Shown here in pieces: positions 42,587 through 51,757 of a stretch of DNA of 64,000 bases. The notes under the pieces were generated by a model that worked only from the letters and a program-made list of their open reading frames with translations, was not told the origin of the DNA and did not search any database. This DNA is from Lutibacter sp. (lineage in GTDB: Bacteria > Bacteroidota > Bacteroidia > Flavobacteriales > Flavobacteriaceae), in NCBI GenBank assembly GCA_021647265.1, contig JAKIVA010000010.1, positions 1-64,000 of the forward strand, in the 5' to 3' direction. Within the stretch, counting starts at the first letter, position 1. Every line of letters starts with the position of its first letter. The translations under genes were made by a program, and so were the position numbers.

Positions 42587-44140
42587 TTGTTTTTTTTTGG
42601 TTATTCTACAAGAGAATTTATTAACGTTTCAAAATTTAAAAATGGGTATACAACTTTACTCCACAGAAAGTGGGTCTTATTTATTTTAATATTTATATTC
42701 TCAATAAAATTAAATTTTAGCCAAAGCAACAAACATTTTTTCAGTACAATTAATAACATAGGAACTCTTACAGGTAGAATAGATAAAAATTATATAAAGT
42801 ATTTAAATTTACTTGAAGAACACAAAAACATTCAAAAAAAATTATTGGATAGTGTAGATTATTTTAAGAAAATAAGAAAAGGAAATTATGTTTTGAATGG
42901 AAAAGATATCCATATGATTAACCTTTCATTTTCTAATAGAATAAAATTACTTAATCAATCACTTACATTTTCAAATATTGATAAAAAAGATAAAGAGAAC
43001 GCACGTTTATATAATTTAATTTCTACACATATAAAAATAATAGTATTAGAGACATATATGTTACAACAAAAGATTGTTGGACAAAATTCAAAAGTGAATA
43101 ACCTTATTAATGAAGAAAATAAATTATATAGGCAGAAGAAAAAATCATTAAAAACAATTAAAAAATATATAATTTCAAAAAAGTATAGAGAATCTATACT
43201 CAATGCTTGGAATGCTTCTGAAGTATTAAATGAAAATGATTTTAATAAAAGGAAAAATACTTCTATTACTAATAAAATTATAAAAACAAATTATTACCAA
43301 CACTTTTTATTAAACTCTAAAAGTATTAGAGATTCCAAAAGGCATTTTAGAAAATTAATTAATAAGAGGAGTTCTTTCAATACCACTGTTAACTTTAACA
43401 ATTTTGTGAATAGCGTTTTATCTGGGCTTTCCAATTTAGTTGGAAATTTTGTAGGATTATTTACTCTAAGAAAAGGAAAGCTGCTAAATAATGCGGTTTT
43501 TATACACAGCTCGTTAAAATTATTGCAACCTTTAGATATTCTTTTGGAAAAAACTCCTTTTAGATTGACAGATAAGTTTATACCTGGGTTCTGGGGACAT
43601 GCTGCTATTTATGTGGGCAATGAAATTCAATTGAAAAAATTAGGCATATGGGATAATCCTATAGTTTTAAAATATCGAGAAGAGATTAGAAAAGGAAAGG
43701 TAATTGTTGAAGCATTGAGAAGTAATGTAGCATTTAATTCTTTTAAACATTTCACTAATATTGATGATTATGCTCAATTAAGATTAAATAAAGAACTTAC
43801 AATTGAAAAAAAAAGGGAGATGATTTTAAGAGTCTTTGCTCAAATTGGTAAAAAATATGATTTTAGATATAATGTTGAATCTAGTGAAAAAATTATTTGT
43901 TCTGAACTACATTATATAATATTTAATAATGTGAGATTTAATACTAAAAGGGTAATGGGAATTAATACGATTTCGGTAGATCAAGTTGCAGAACAAGGAT
44001 TAAAAGAGGGTGCATTCTACCCTGTTAATCTATACTTAGATGGAATTAAAGTTAAAAAAGATAAGATTTTCGAAGTATATCGTCAACTTCTAATTGCAAA
44101 AAATAAAGAAATACGAAAATTAAAAAAGAGCCTTCATTAA
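42587..44140 (+). CDS. Exported YiiX/NlpC-P60-like permuted cysteine hydrolase
   Basis: A 517-residue exported protein. Translation must start at the TTG at 42587 because no in-frame ATG occurs before residue 109; a signal-like hydrophobic segment WVLFILIFIFSIKLNFSQS lies at about 29-47. Residues 50-260 are helical, Lys/Asn-rich and coiled-coil-like. The C-terminal third has a circularly permuted NlpC/P60 (YiiX-type) active site: GHAAIYVG with His338 and CSELH with Cys438. Such enzymes cut peptide or lipid bonds, often in the cell envelope. The substrate is unknown, and the large helical N-terminal region is unlike ordinary YiiX. Confidence 0.7.
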   Translation: MFFFGYSTREFINVSKFKNGYTTLLHRKWVLFILIFIFSIKLNFSQSNKHFFSTINNIGTLTGRIDKNYIKYLNLLEEHKNIQKKLLDSVDYFKKIRKGNYVLNGKDIHMINLSFSNRIKLLNQSLTFSNIDKKDKENARLYNLISTHIKIIVLETYMLQQKIVGQNSKVNNLINEENKLYRQKKKSLKTIKKYIISKKYRESILNAWNASEVLNENDFNKRKNTSITNKIIKTNYYQHFLLNSKSIRDSKRHFRKLINKRSSFNTTVNFNNFVNSVLSGLSNLVGNFVGLFTLRKGKLLNNAVFIHSSLKLLQPLDILLEKTPFRLTDKFIPGFWGHAAIYVGNEIQLKKLGIWDNPIVLKYREEIRKGKVIVEALRSNVAFNSFKHFTNIDDYAQLRLNKELTIEKKREMILRVFAQIGKKYDFRYNVESSEKIICSELHYIIFNNVRFNTKRVMGINTISVDQVAEQGLKEGAFYPVNLYLDGIKVKKDKIFEVYRQLLIAKNKEIRKLKKSLH

Positions 44141-44187
44141 GTAATTCAATACTTTAAAATTAACTTTCCCTTCAAAAAACTTATCCG

Positions 44188-44195
44188 TAACTTTG
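44188..44195 (+). promoter_or_regulatory. Predicted -7 box for mnmA
   Basis: TAACTTTG, matching TAnnTTTG, 19 bp before the GTG start of mnmA. No upstream TTG at the standard distance. Confidence 0.5.
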
Positions 44196-44214
44196 CATAC
44201 TAAAATAGTTATAA

Positions 44215-45402
44215 GTGAAACGTGTAATTGTAGGTCTTTCGGGTGGTGTTGATAGTAGTGTTGCTGCGTATTTGTTAAAAGAACAAGGATATGATGTGAT
44301 AGGCTTGTTTATGAAAAATTGGCATGATGATTCGGTAACCATTTCAAATGAATGTCCTTGGTTGGAAGATAGTAATGATGCAATGCTAGTTGCTGATAAA
44401 TTAGGAATTCCTTTTCAAGTAGTAGATTTAAGTGAGCAATACAAAGAACGTATTGTAGATTATATGTTTAGGGAATATGAAATGGGACGCACACCAAATC
44501 CTGATGTACTTTGTAATAGAGAGATTAAATTTGATGTGTTTTTAAAAATTTCAGAAGAATTAGGAGCAGATTATGTGGCAACAGGTCACTATTGTAGAAA
44601 AGGAGAAGAGGAGGTTGAGGGAGAAATAATATACAAATTATTAGCGGGATCAGATAATAATAAAGACCAATCTTATTTTTTATGTCAATTATCACAAAAA
44701 CAATTATCGAAGGCATTATTTCCAATTGGTGAATTAACAAAACCCGAAGTTCGTAAAATAGCAGCAGAGCAAGATTTGATTACAGCAGAAAAAAAAGATT
44801 CTCAAGGTTTATGTTTTATTGGGAAAGTTCGATTACCCGAATTTTTGCAACAAAAATTACAGCCAAAAGAAGGTGTAATTGTTAAAATTCCAAGCAATTC
44901 AAAAATTTATGACAGGCAAATTCCAATATTTGAAACTAAAGAAAAAGAATTGGAATTTTTTGCTACCAAATACAACTACAATATTGTAGACGGTGAAGTA
45001 GTTGGGAAACATCAAGGGGCACATTATTTTACAAAAGGTCAGCGCAAAGGACTGGCAGTTGGAGGTATGAAAGAACCCTTATTTGTAATAGAAACTGATG
45101 TTGTGCATAATGTTATTTATGTTGGAGAAGGTAAAAGTCATAAAGGGTTGTACCGAAATACATTGTTTATTACAAACGAAGAATTACATTGGGTTCGTAA
45201 AGATTTGGTACTTAAGAAAAGTGAATCAATGAAAGTTAAAAGCCGCATTCGATATCGACAAAAATTAGAAAACGCAACACTGTACAAGGTTGAAAAAGGG
45301 ATGTATGTTCAATTTGAAAATAATCAATCAGCCATAACTGAAGGACAATTTGTAGCTTGGTATGTGAATGATGAATTATTAGGGTCAGGTGTAATAGCTT
45401 AA
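44215..45402 (+). CDS. mnmA: tRNA-specific 2-thiouridylase MnmA
   Basis: A 395-residue enzyme that thiolates U34 of tRNA for Lys, Glu and Gln. The ATP-PPase loop GLSGGVDSSVAAY is at residues 7-19; NPDVLCNREIKF and GLCFIG carry the catalytic cysteine pair; ATGHYCRK lies between. The C-terminal beta domain binds tRNA. It contains an extra Lys/Glu-rich stretch in the central linker (around 215-260) that is typical of the Bacteroidota protein. Start is GTG at 44215, spaced 19 bp from the -7 box. Confidence 0.93.
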   Translation: MKRVIVGLSGGVDSSVAAYLLKEQGYDVIGLFMKNWHDDSVTISNECPWLEDSNDAMLVADKLGIPFQVVDLSEQYKERIVDYMFREYEMGRTPNPDVLCNREIKFDVFLKISEELGADYVATGHYCRKGEEEVEGEIIYKLLAGSDNNKDQSYFLCQLSQKQLSKALFPIGELTKPEVRKIAAEQDLITAEKKDSQGLCFIGKVRLPEFLQQKLQPKEGVIVKIPSNSKIYDRQIPIFETKEKELEFFATKYNYNIVDGEVVGKHQGAHYFTKGQRKGLAVGGMKEPLFVIETDVVHNVIYVGEGKSHKGLYRNTLFITNEELHWVRKDLVLKKSESMKVKSRIRYRQKLENATLYKVEKGMYVQFENNQSAITEGQFVAWYVNDELLGSGVIA

Positions 45403-45443
45403 TCTTTAATACTTTTAAAGTGAAAAGATTCAATTAAAATCAG

Positions 45444-45451
45444 TAATTTTG
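45444..45451 (+). promoter_or_regulatory. Predicted -7 box for the subtilase gene
   Basis: TAATTTTG, matching TAnnTTTG, 26 bp before the GTG start at 45478. Confidence 0.45.
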
Positions 45452-45477
45452 AGAATGTAACCCCCAATTAAATTAAT

Positions 45478-47094
45478 GTGAAAATAAAATTACTCTTATT
45501 TTTTTTACTTTTTTCGTTGGTAAAACTATTTGCTCAGGTAGAAGATGCTTGGGTATATTTTGGTGACAAACCCAGTGAAACAGTATTTGTATCAGCACCT
45601 TTAACAATGCTTACACAAAGAGCTTTAGATCGGAGAACTCGCTTAAATATACCAATAGACTTTAAAGATATACCAGTTGAGACATCTTATATTACTCAAG
45701 TTCAAAATGCTGTAGGCATAAGCGTAAAGGCAAAATCTAAATGGCTAAACGCTGTACATGTACAAGGACTTCAAAGTGATATTAACAATTTATTAAATTT
45801 AAGTTTTGTAGCACAAATTGAATATGCTAATAAATCATTAAACACCAGTGGTAAAGAAGTTATACATAAAAAAAATACTCAAAAGAAAAAAAGTTTAGAT
45901 TTCAAAACAGATTTTAATTATGGAAATGCATCCAATCAAATTCAAATGTTGAAAGGAGATGTGTTGCATCAAAATAATTTTACAGGAGAAGGAATACAAA
46001 TAGCTGTTATTGATGCTGGATTTCCTAACGTAGATAATTATTATGCCTTTAAACGTATTAGGGATAATAATCAAATTTTAGGAGGCTACGATTTTGTAAA
46101 TAGAAATGATAATTTTTATACAGGCCATTATCATGGTATGGCGGTACTTTCAACAATTGCTGGCTATATTGATAATGAATTTATAGGTACTGCACCTGAT
46201 GCTAAATTTTATTTATTTATTTCTGAAGATTATTTAAATGAAACTCCACTTGAAGAGAGTTTGTGGGTTGAGGCTGCAGAAAGAGCCGATAGCTTGGGTG
46301 TTGATGTTATAAATACATCATTGGGGTACACAACTTTTGACAATCCAAATTATAATTACTCCTATAATGATATGGATGGCCAAACAACATTTATTTCACG
46401 AGGTGCTGAAATAGCTTTTTCTCGTGGAATGATTGTCGTTAATGCTACGGGTAACGAGGGAAGTAGTTCTTGGAAATATATTAGTGCTCCAGCTGATGCT
46501 CCTTCGGTTTTAAGTATTGGAGCTGTAGATGCTCTTGGCGTAATTGCTAATTTTAGCTCGTATGGCCCAACTTCTGATGGTAGAATAAAACCAGATGTTT
46601 GTGCGCAAGGAGCCAACGTCTATATTATAAATTCTTCTGGTATCATAGCGACATCTAATGGAACCTCTTTTGCGTCTCCAATAATAACGGGTGTTATTGC
46701 TTGTTTATGGCAGGCATTTCCTAACAAAACAAATACAGAAATTATTCAATTAGTTAAAGAATCGTCGCATTTATATACAAACCCTACAGCTCAAGAGGGA
46801 TATGGGATTCCGAATTTTGAAACAGTGTATAAAGTTCTTGATATTGATAAAAATACAACTACAGAATTTTTATTATTCCCAAATCCAGCAAAAAATAATA
46901 TTAATTTCAAATTTCCAATAGATGTTGAAAATATAGGAGTTATTATATATAATTTATTAGGGAAGAAAGTTTTTCAAAAAAATATTCAAAAAAACAATCC
47001 TACAGCCGATGTTTCTTATTTAGTTAAAGGAATTTATATGGTTCAAATTGAAGGGAATAATAGCATTAAAACACTAAAACTACTTAAAAATTAA
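45478..47094 (+). CDS. S8 (subtilisin-like) serine peptidase with T9SS sorting domain
   Basis: A 538-residue secreted protease starting at GTG 45478. A signal peptide (residues 1-19) and a propeptide-like region precede the catalytic domain. The triad is visible: Asp179 in AVIDAGF, His219 in HYHGMA, and Ser397 in NGTSFASP. The last 80 residues are a type A T9SS sorting domain (FLLFPNPAKNNINFKF ... GIYMVQIEG ... KTLKLLKN), so the enzyme is exported through the type IX secretion system, the same system used for gliding adhesins. The downstream gene begins immediately after the stop. Confidence 0.9.
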   Translation: MKIKLLLFFLLFSLVKLFAQVEDAWVYFGDKPSETVFVSAPLTMLTQRALDRRTRLNIPIDFKDIPVETSYITQVQNAVGISVKAKSKWLNAVHVQGLQSDINNLLNLSFVAQIEYANKSLNTSGKEVIHKKNTQKKKSLDFKTDFNYGNASNQIQMLKGDVLHQNNFTGEGIQIAVIDAGFPNVDNYYAFKRIRDNNQILGGYDFVNRNDNFYTGHYHGMAVLSTIAGYIDNEFIGTAPDAKFYLFISEDYLNETPLEESLWVEAAERADSLGVDVINTSLGYTTFDNPNYNYSYNDMDGQTTFISRGAEIAFSRGMIVVNATGNEGSSSWKYISAPADAPSVLSIGAVDALGVIANFSSYGPTSDGRIKPDVCAQGANVYIINSSGIIATSNGTSFASPIITGVIACLWQAFPNKTNTEIIQLVKESSHLYTNPTAQEGYGIPNFETVYKVLDIDKNTTTEFLLFPNPAKNNINFKFPIDVENIGVIIYNLLGKKVFQKNIQKNNPTADVSYLVKGIYMVQIEGNNSIKTLKLLKN

Positions 47095-48030
47095 ATGACA
47101 AATCATATTACAGAACTTTTTAATATTAAATTCCCAATCATTCAAGGAGGAATGATTTGGAATAGCGGATGGAAACTTGCTTCTGCAGTAAGTAATGCAG
47201 GAGGTCTAGGGTTAATTGGAGCTGGATCTATGTATCCAAATGTATTAAAAGAACATATTCAAAAGTGCAAAAACGCAACCAATAAGCCCTTTGGAGTTAA
47301 TATACCAATGTTATATCCTAATGTTAAAGAAATTATGCAAATAATTGTAGATGAAGGGGTTAAAATTGTATTTACTTCTGCAGGAAATCCTAAAACGTGG
47401 ACTCCTTTTTTAAAAAAGAACGGAATTATAGTTGTTCATGTTGTAAGTAGTGTGAAGTTTGCAATCAAGTCTGAATTAGCGGGTGTTGATGCAGTTGTTG
47501 CTGAAGGTTTTGAAGCAGGAGGTCATAATGGAAGAGAAGAAACAACTACATTTACTTTAATTCCTATGGTGAAAGAAAAGTTACAGATTCCTTTAATTGC
47601 AGCAGGCGGTATTGCAACGGGAAGAGGAATGTTGGCAGCTATAATTTTAGGTGCAGATGCAGTTCAAATGGGGAGCAGGTTTGTTGCTAGTAATGAGGCT
47701 TCTTCTCATATTAATTTTAAGAAAAAAGTTGTAGAAACTCAGGATGGAGATACACATGTAACATTGAAGGAGTTGGCTCCGGTTAGATTGATTAAAAATA
47801 AATTTTACACTGAATTGCAAGATTTATACCAACAAAATCCAACAATTGAAGAACTAAAAGAAAAATTAGGGAGAGCTAGAGCAAAAAAAGGAATGTTTGA
47901 AGGTGATTTGGAGAATGGAGAACTAGAAATAGGGCAAGTTGCAGGTTTGATATATGAAATAAAACCAGTATCAGAAATTATAAAAGAAATAATTACTGAG
48001 TTTAAAGAAATTAAAGCGTCATTTTGTTAA
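47095..48030 (+). CDS. Nitronate monooxygenase / FabK-like flavoenzyme
   Basis: A 311-residue FMN-dependent TIM-barrel protein. FNIKFPIIQGGMIWNSGWKLASAVSNAGGLGLIG at the N-terminus, the central VVAEGFEAGGHNGRE and the phosphate-binding GGIATGRGMLAAIILGADAVQMGSRF are typical of the 2-nitropropane dioxygenase/FabK family. Both nitronate oxidase and trans-2-enoyl-ACP reductase activity occur in this family, and sequence alone does not separate them here. ATG directly follows the subtilase stop (0 bp), so the two are likely cotranscribed although functionally unrelated. Confidence 0.85.
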   Translation: MTNHITELFNIKFPIIQGGMIWNSGWKLASAVSNAGGLGLIGAGSMYPNVLKEHIQKCKNATNKPFGVNIPMLYPNVKEIMQIIVDEGVKIVFTSAGNPKTWTPFLKKNGIIVVHVVSSVKFAIKSELAGVDAVVAEGFEAGGHNGREETTTFTLIPMVKEKLQIPLIAAGGIATGRGMLAAIILGADAVQMGSRFVASNEASSHINFKKKVVETQDGDTHVTLKELAPVRLIKNKFYTELQDLYQQNPTIEELKEKLGRARAKKGMFEGDLENGELEIGQVAGLIYEIKPVSEIIKEIITEFKEIKASFC

Positions 48031-48031
48031 A

Positions 48032-48053
48032 AAAGCAAGAGCTTTATTTTTTT
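48032..48053 (+). terminator. Weak terminator after the FabK-like gene
   Basis: A short 5-bp stem AAAGC (48032-48036) / GCTTT (48041-48045), AAGA loop, then a T-run to 48053. It overlaps the 3' end of the converging DUF1456 gene, which uses the T-run as Lys codons on the other strand. Confidence 0.4.
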
Positions 48054-48280
48054 GGAGGCATTGGTCCACGTAAATGAATAATTAATCCATTTAAAAAATT
48101 TCGCAATATTTGATCGCCACATTCCATATATTTTGGATGATCTTCTTTTCTAAAAAAAGCACCTAGCTCACTTTTTGAAACTTTAAAATCTACCAAAGCA
48201 CATATTTTTACAATATCGTCATCTCTTAATTTTAATGCAACACGTAATTTTTTAAAAATATCATTATTTGTTAATCCCAT
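48044..48280 (-). CDS. DUF1456 (YehS-like) single-repeat protein
   Basis: A 78-residue protein with the DUF1456 signature LRVALKLRDDDIVKICALVDFKVSKSELGAFFRKEDHPKYMECGDQILRNFLNGLI. E. coli YehS has two such repeats (about 156 aa); this gene has only one, so it is half length, a form often seen in Bacteroidota. The function is unknown. ATG at 48280. Confidence 0.75.
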   Translation of the reverse strand: MGLTNNDIFKKLRVALKLRDDDIVKICALVDFKVSKSELGAFFRKEDHPKYMECGDQILRNFLNGLIIHLRGPMPPKK

Positions 48281-48321
48281 ACCGCAAATATAATTATTTT
48301 AAAGAGAATAATAGCTTCAAT

Positions 48322-48705
48322 TTACTTTGTGAAAATTAATTTAATAGCTACAATTAACATAGCTACCCCAAAAATTTTCCGTAACATTCGTTGATCTATT
48401 TGAAGTGCTATTTTTGAGCCTAAAAAGCCACCAATCATAAATAAAACAGCTACAATTAAAGCGATTCTCCAGTCTATGTTCCCACCACTTCCAGCAGTGT
48501 GATAGTTGTATACAGCCAAAAAAGTAACAGGAGGTAGCATAACGGCCAAACTTAACCCTTGTGCATTGTGTTGTGTTAAACCTAAAAAGAATATAAATAA
48601 AGGAACCATAATAATTCCTCCACCAATACCTACCAATCCACTTAATACTCCTGCTAATAAACCGATGATAATTAAAATAATAATTGTTGTTAACGTCATT
48701 TTCAT
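48322..48705 (-). CDS. Half-size TauE/SafE family membrane protein
   Basis: A 127-residue membrane protein with three or four helices and the TauE/SafE motif GLLAGVLSGLVGIGGGIIMVPLF. Full-length TauE/SafE transporters have two repeats totalling about 250 residues; this has one, implying it works as a dimer of half-transporters. I start at the ATG at 48705; the longer frame begins with a TTG at 48717 and would overlap the upstream stop by 11 bp, while 48705 gives a 1-bp gap (TAA-T-ATG). The substrate may be sulfite or an organosulfonate, but this is inference. Confidence 0.8.
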   Translation of the reverse strand: MKMTLTTIIILIIIGLLAGVLSGLVGIGGGIIMVPLFIFFLGLTQHNAQGLSLAVMLPPVTFLAVYNYHTAGSGGNIDWRIALIVAVLFMIGGFLGSKIALQIDQRMLRKIFGVAMLIVAIKLIFTK

Positions 48706-48706
48706 A

Positions 48707-49633
48707 TTAGTTTTCAATAGGGATTTTTAGCTGATATAATTTTCTCGATTTATTATTTAATTTATTTTCACGTAACCAGGGGTTGTGTAGTTTTAAGACT
48801 TTGTAATTGATTCCCAATTTTTTAGAAAAAATTGCGATATTAGAAATTGCAGTATCAACTTTAATAATTTTTGTAGGAGTTAATTTATATAAATCCTCTG
48901 TATCAAAAAGAAAACCATATTTTGTTGGGTTTGTTAATATCTCTTTTAAAGCAACCATTCTTGGAACATAACGTTGTGTTTCTTCTCCAAGAAGTAAATC
49001 GTAATAATTAGTAACCTTTTGAGTCTCTATTTTTGTAGCAATACCTTTTATACCTGCATTGTATGCTGCTGCAGCCATTGTCCAACTTCCAAAACGTTTT
49101 TTTGCAGCGTTTAAGTAATCACAAGCAACTTGCGTTGCTTTTTCCAAGTGATAACGTTCATCAACATTATCATTTATTTCCAATCCATTTTCTCTACCAG
49201 TGCCCTTCATGATTTGCCAAAATCCCTTTGCACCGGCAGGAGAAGTTACATTCTGTAAACCACTTTCAATTACAGCCAAATATTTAAAGTCGTTTGGGAT
49301 CCCATTTTTTTCTAAAATAGGTTCAATAATAGGAAAATATTTGTGTGTTCTTTTAAAAAGGAGCAATCCATTAGATTGCCAATAGGTGTTTACTAATAAC
49401 TCTCGATCAACACGTTCTTTAATATCTGCTTTTTCTGTAGGTACATGTTCGCCCGCAAATTCAAGATTTAAAGGTACTTTTAAAGCTCTAATTTGATAAG
49501 TTTCACTTGTATTTTTATCACTTTCATTTGTTTTGTTGCTTTCTTCTACAGTTTTTGTTTTACTTGCGAAAATTAATAATGAACTTATTATTACAATGGC
49601 AACTAAACCTAAAATTTTAACTGAATTATTCAT
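48707..49633 (-). CDS. Lytic murein transglycosylase (SLT domain)
   Basis: A 308-residue enzyme that cleaves peptidoglycan. A short N-terminal helix (residues 8-24) anchors it in or through the membrane. The SLT domain is centred on FKYLAVIESGLQNVTSPAGAKGFWQIMKGTGRENGL, where the Glu of AVIESG is the catalytic residue, with AAAAYNAGIKGI completing the fold. The C-terminal segment (TPTKIIKVDTAISNIAIFSKKLGINYKVLKLHNPWLR) looks like a LysM repeat, as in MltD. It is followed 1 bp later by the TauE-like gene. Confidence 0.85.
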   Translation of the reverse strand: MNNSVKILGLVAIVIISSLLIFASKTKTVEESNKTNESDKNTSETYQIRALKVPLNLEFAGEHVPTEKADIKERVDRELLVNTYWQSNGLLLFKRTHKYFPIIEPILEKNGIPNDFKYLAVIESGLQNVTSPAGAKGFWQIMKGTGRENGLEINDNVDERYHLEKATQVACDYLNAAKKRFGSWTMAAAAYNAGIKGIATKIETQKVTNYYDLLLGEETQRYVPRMVALKEILTNPTKYGFLFDTEDLYKLTPTKIIKVDTAISNIAIFSKKLGINYKVLKLHNPWLRENKLNNKSRKLYQLKIPIEN

Positions 49634-49694
49634 AACATAAAGTATTTGTTGATGTAAATTACAATTTATTTTGGATTTAAGATTAAAAAGTATG

Positions 49695-50366
49695 CTATTT
49701 TAACAGCAAAAGAGAATCAGAAATTATTTTACTAATTGTTTTCGCTTTGTTAAGAATCATCACATGGGTGCCATTTTTAACGGCAATACAATTTTTAATG
49801 TGTTTTATAGGGAAAATATTGTCGTCAGTACCATGAATATGAAGTAAGTTTTCTATAGGTTTAGTTTGGTTCCAATGCAACACATTATATATTGCCCAAT
49901 TCAGGTAATCACTATTTCTAACAGATAAATATTTTTTATAAAGCTCAACTTTGTTTTTTGCTTTTTCACCAAAAGCATACATTGTAAACTCTTCAATATT
50001 TGTGATTACTTTTGTAGGGAATAGTTTGTAAACCTTTGTCTTTTGGACAATTTTTAACCTTTTAGGTAACTCATTAGAAGTTTTAACACTAGAAATGATA
50101 ATTACTTTTTTAGTATTCAAATGCTTACTCATTTCTTGTGCAATAATTCCTCCAAATGAAACGCCAACTATAACAGGGTTACTTTCAGTTATTAAATCTG
50201 CCATTCTTCTAGAGTAATCTTGTATAGATTCATGTTCAGAGAGAGGAATTAACCATTCCAAAAAATGAAGCTTAAATTTTGTCTCAGAGAATTGTAAAAA
50301 TTCAAAAATTTTAGGACTTGCAGCTAAGCCAGGAACAAAATAGATATGGATTTTAGAATCTTTCAT
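49695..50366 (-). CDS. Alpha/beta hydrolase
   Basis: A 223-residue hydrolase. GVSFGGIIAQE is the nucleophile elbow (GxSxG); a late HIHGTDDNIFPI supplies the acidic residue and KNGTHVMILNKA the catalytic His. All three elements of the triad are present. The start is the ATG at 50366; the frame from 50369 begins with a TTG. It is 9 bp from the mtaB stop and on the same strand. Substrate unknown. Confidence 0.8.
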   Translation of the reverse strand: MKDSKIHIYFVPGLAASPKIFEFLQFSETKFKLHFLEWLIPLSEHESIQDYSRRMADLITESNPVIVGVSFGGIIAQEMSKHLNTKKVIIISSVKTSNELPKRLKIVQKTKVYKLFPTKVITNIEEFTMYAFGEKAKNKVELYKKYLSVRNSDYLNWAIYNVLHWNQTKPIENLLHIHGTDDNIFPIKHIKNCIAVKNGTHVMILNKAKTISKIISDSLLLLK

Positions 50367-50374
50367 CAATTAAA

Positions 50375-51709
50375 TTAAGCATAAGTAGGTACTTCAATCC
50401 AATCAAAACGCACAATTCCATCTTCATCAATTTTTCTAAGTTTTATTTGATGTAATGTATTTACCAGTTTAGGATTCCAAGGAGTTTTTACTTTTACATA
50501 ATTTTCTGTAAATCCATGAATAAATCCTTCTTTGTTTTCACTCTCAAAAAGCACAGTTAATTTAGCACCAATCTGACTTTCATAAAAAGCTCTACGTTTC
50601 TTAACAGATAAACCACGCAACATTTTACTGCGTTTGTTTCTAACTTTTTGAGGTATAACTTCAGTCATTTCAAAAGCTTCAGTATTTGGTCTTTCTGAAT
50701 AGGTAAAAACGTGTAAGTAAGAGATGTCTAAGTTATTTAAGTAATTGTAAGTTTCTAAAAATAATTCATCAGTTTCACCGGGGAATCCTACAATAACATC
50801 TACGCCAATGCAAGCATTAGGCATTGCTTTTTTAATAGTCTCAACCCTGTTATCATACGTTTCTCTCAAATAACGACGTTTCATATTCTTCAATAATTTA
50901 TTACTCCCACTTTGCAAGGGAATATGAAAATGAGGAACGAAACTTTTAGAAGTTGCAACAAAATTAATAGTTTCATTGGTGAGTAAATTTGGTTCTATGG
51001 AAGAAATACGTAAGCGATGAATTCCATTAACAGTATCTAAAGCTTTAACCAATTCAAAGAAGGTGTGTTCGTGTTTTTTATTTCCAAATTCACCTTTTCC
51101 ATAGTCACCAATATTTACACCTGTAAGTACAATTTCTTTAATTCCTTTTTCTGAAATTTCCTTCGCATTTTTAAGTACATTTTCTAAAGTATCACTGCGT
51201 GAAATCCCTCTGGCTAGTGGAATAGTGCAATAGGTACATTTGTAATCGCATCCATCTTGAACTTTTAAAAAGGCACGTGTTCTATCTCCAATAGAATAAG
51301 ATCCAACGTAAAAATCAGCTTCTTCAATTTCACAAGAGTGAACTTCACCCATTTCATTTTTTGAGAGGTCATTAATATAATTAGTTACCTTAAACTTTTC
51401 TGTAGCTCCCAACACCATATCTACACCATCAACAGCTGCTAATTCTTCTGGTTTTAGTTGAGCATAGCAACCTATAGCTATTAAAAAGGCGTTTTCATTT
51501 TGTTTTAAAGCCGACCTTACAATTGTTTTAAAACGTTTGTCGGCATTGTCTGTTACTGAACAGGTGTTTATAACATAAATATCAGCCTTTTCATCAAATT
51601 CAACACGGTCAAACCCTTCGCTCTGAAAGTTTCGAGCAATGGTTGAAGTTTCTGAGAAATTTAGCTTACATCCCAATGTGTAAAATGCGACTTTTTTTTG
51701 TGCGCTCAT
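50375..51709 (-). CDS. mtaB: tRNA t6A37 methylthiotransferase MtaB
   Basis: A 444-residue radical-SAM enzyme that converts t6A37 to ms2t6A in tRNA. The N-terminal UPF0004 domain carries the three cluster cysteines (TLGCKLNFSE, NTCSVTDNAD, AIGCYAQLKPEE); the radical-SAM CxxxCxxC is CDYKCTYCTIP, and the C-terminal TRAM domain (about 375-440) binds tRNA. The MtaB rather than MiaB subfamily is indicated by the opening KKVAFYTLGCKLNFSE. A -7 box lies at 51730-51737 in a compact divergent intergenic region. Confidence 0.9.
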   Translation of the reverse strand: MSAQKKVAFYTLGCKLNFSETSTIARNFQSEGFDRVEFDEKADIYVINTCSVTDNADKRFKTIVRSALKQNENAFLIAIGCYAQLKPEELAAVDGVDMVLGATEKFKVTNYINDLSKNEMGEVHSCEIEEADFYVGSYSIGDRTRAFLKVQDGCDYKCTYCTIPLARGISRSDTLENVLKNAKEISEKGIKEIVLTGVNIGDYGKGEFGNKKHEHTFFELVKALDTVNGIHRLRISSIEPNLLTNETINFVATSKSFVPHFHIPLQSGSNKLLKNMKRRYLRETYDNRVETIKKAMPNACIGVDVIVGFPGETDELFLETYNYLNNLDISYLHVFTYSERPNTEAFEMTEVIPQKVRNKRSKMLRGLSVKKRRAFYESQIGAKLTVLFESENKEGFIHGFTENYVKVKTPWNPKLVNTLHQIKLRKIDEDGIVRFDWIEVPTYA

Positions 51710-51729
51710 TCTTGTACATTTATCGGGTG

Positions 51730-51737
51730 CAAAAGTA
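51730..51737 (-). promoter_or_regulatory. Predicted -7 box for mtaB
   Basis: The minus strand reads TACTTTTG, matching TAnnTTTG, 20 bp before the mtaB ATG. The 48-bp gap must hold promoters for both divergent genes. Confidence 0.5.
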
Positions 51738-51757
51738 CAGAATTTTATTTTTATAAT

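Noticed and set aside
42955..43203. 82-codon frame opposite the YiiX-like gene
   Set aside because: A hydrophobic antisense frame within a supported gene; no family similarity and no promoter.
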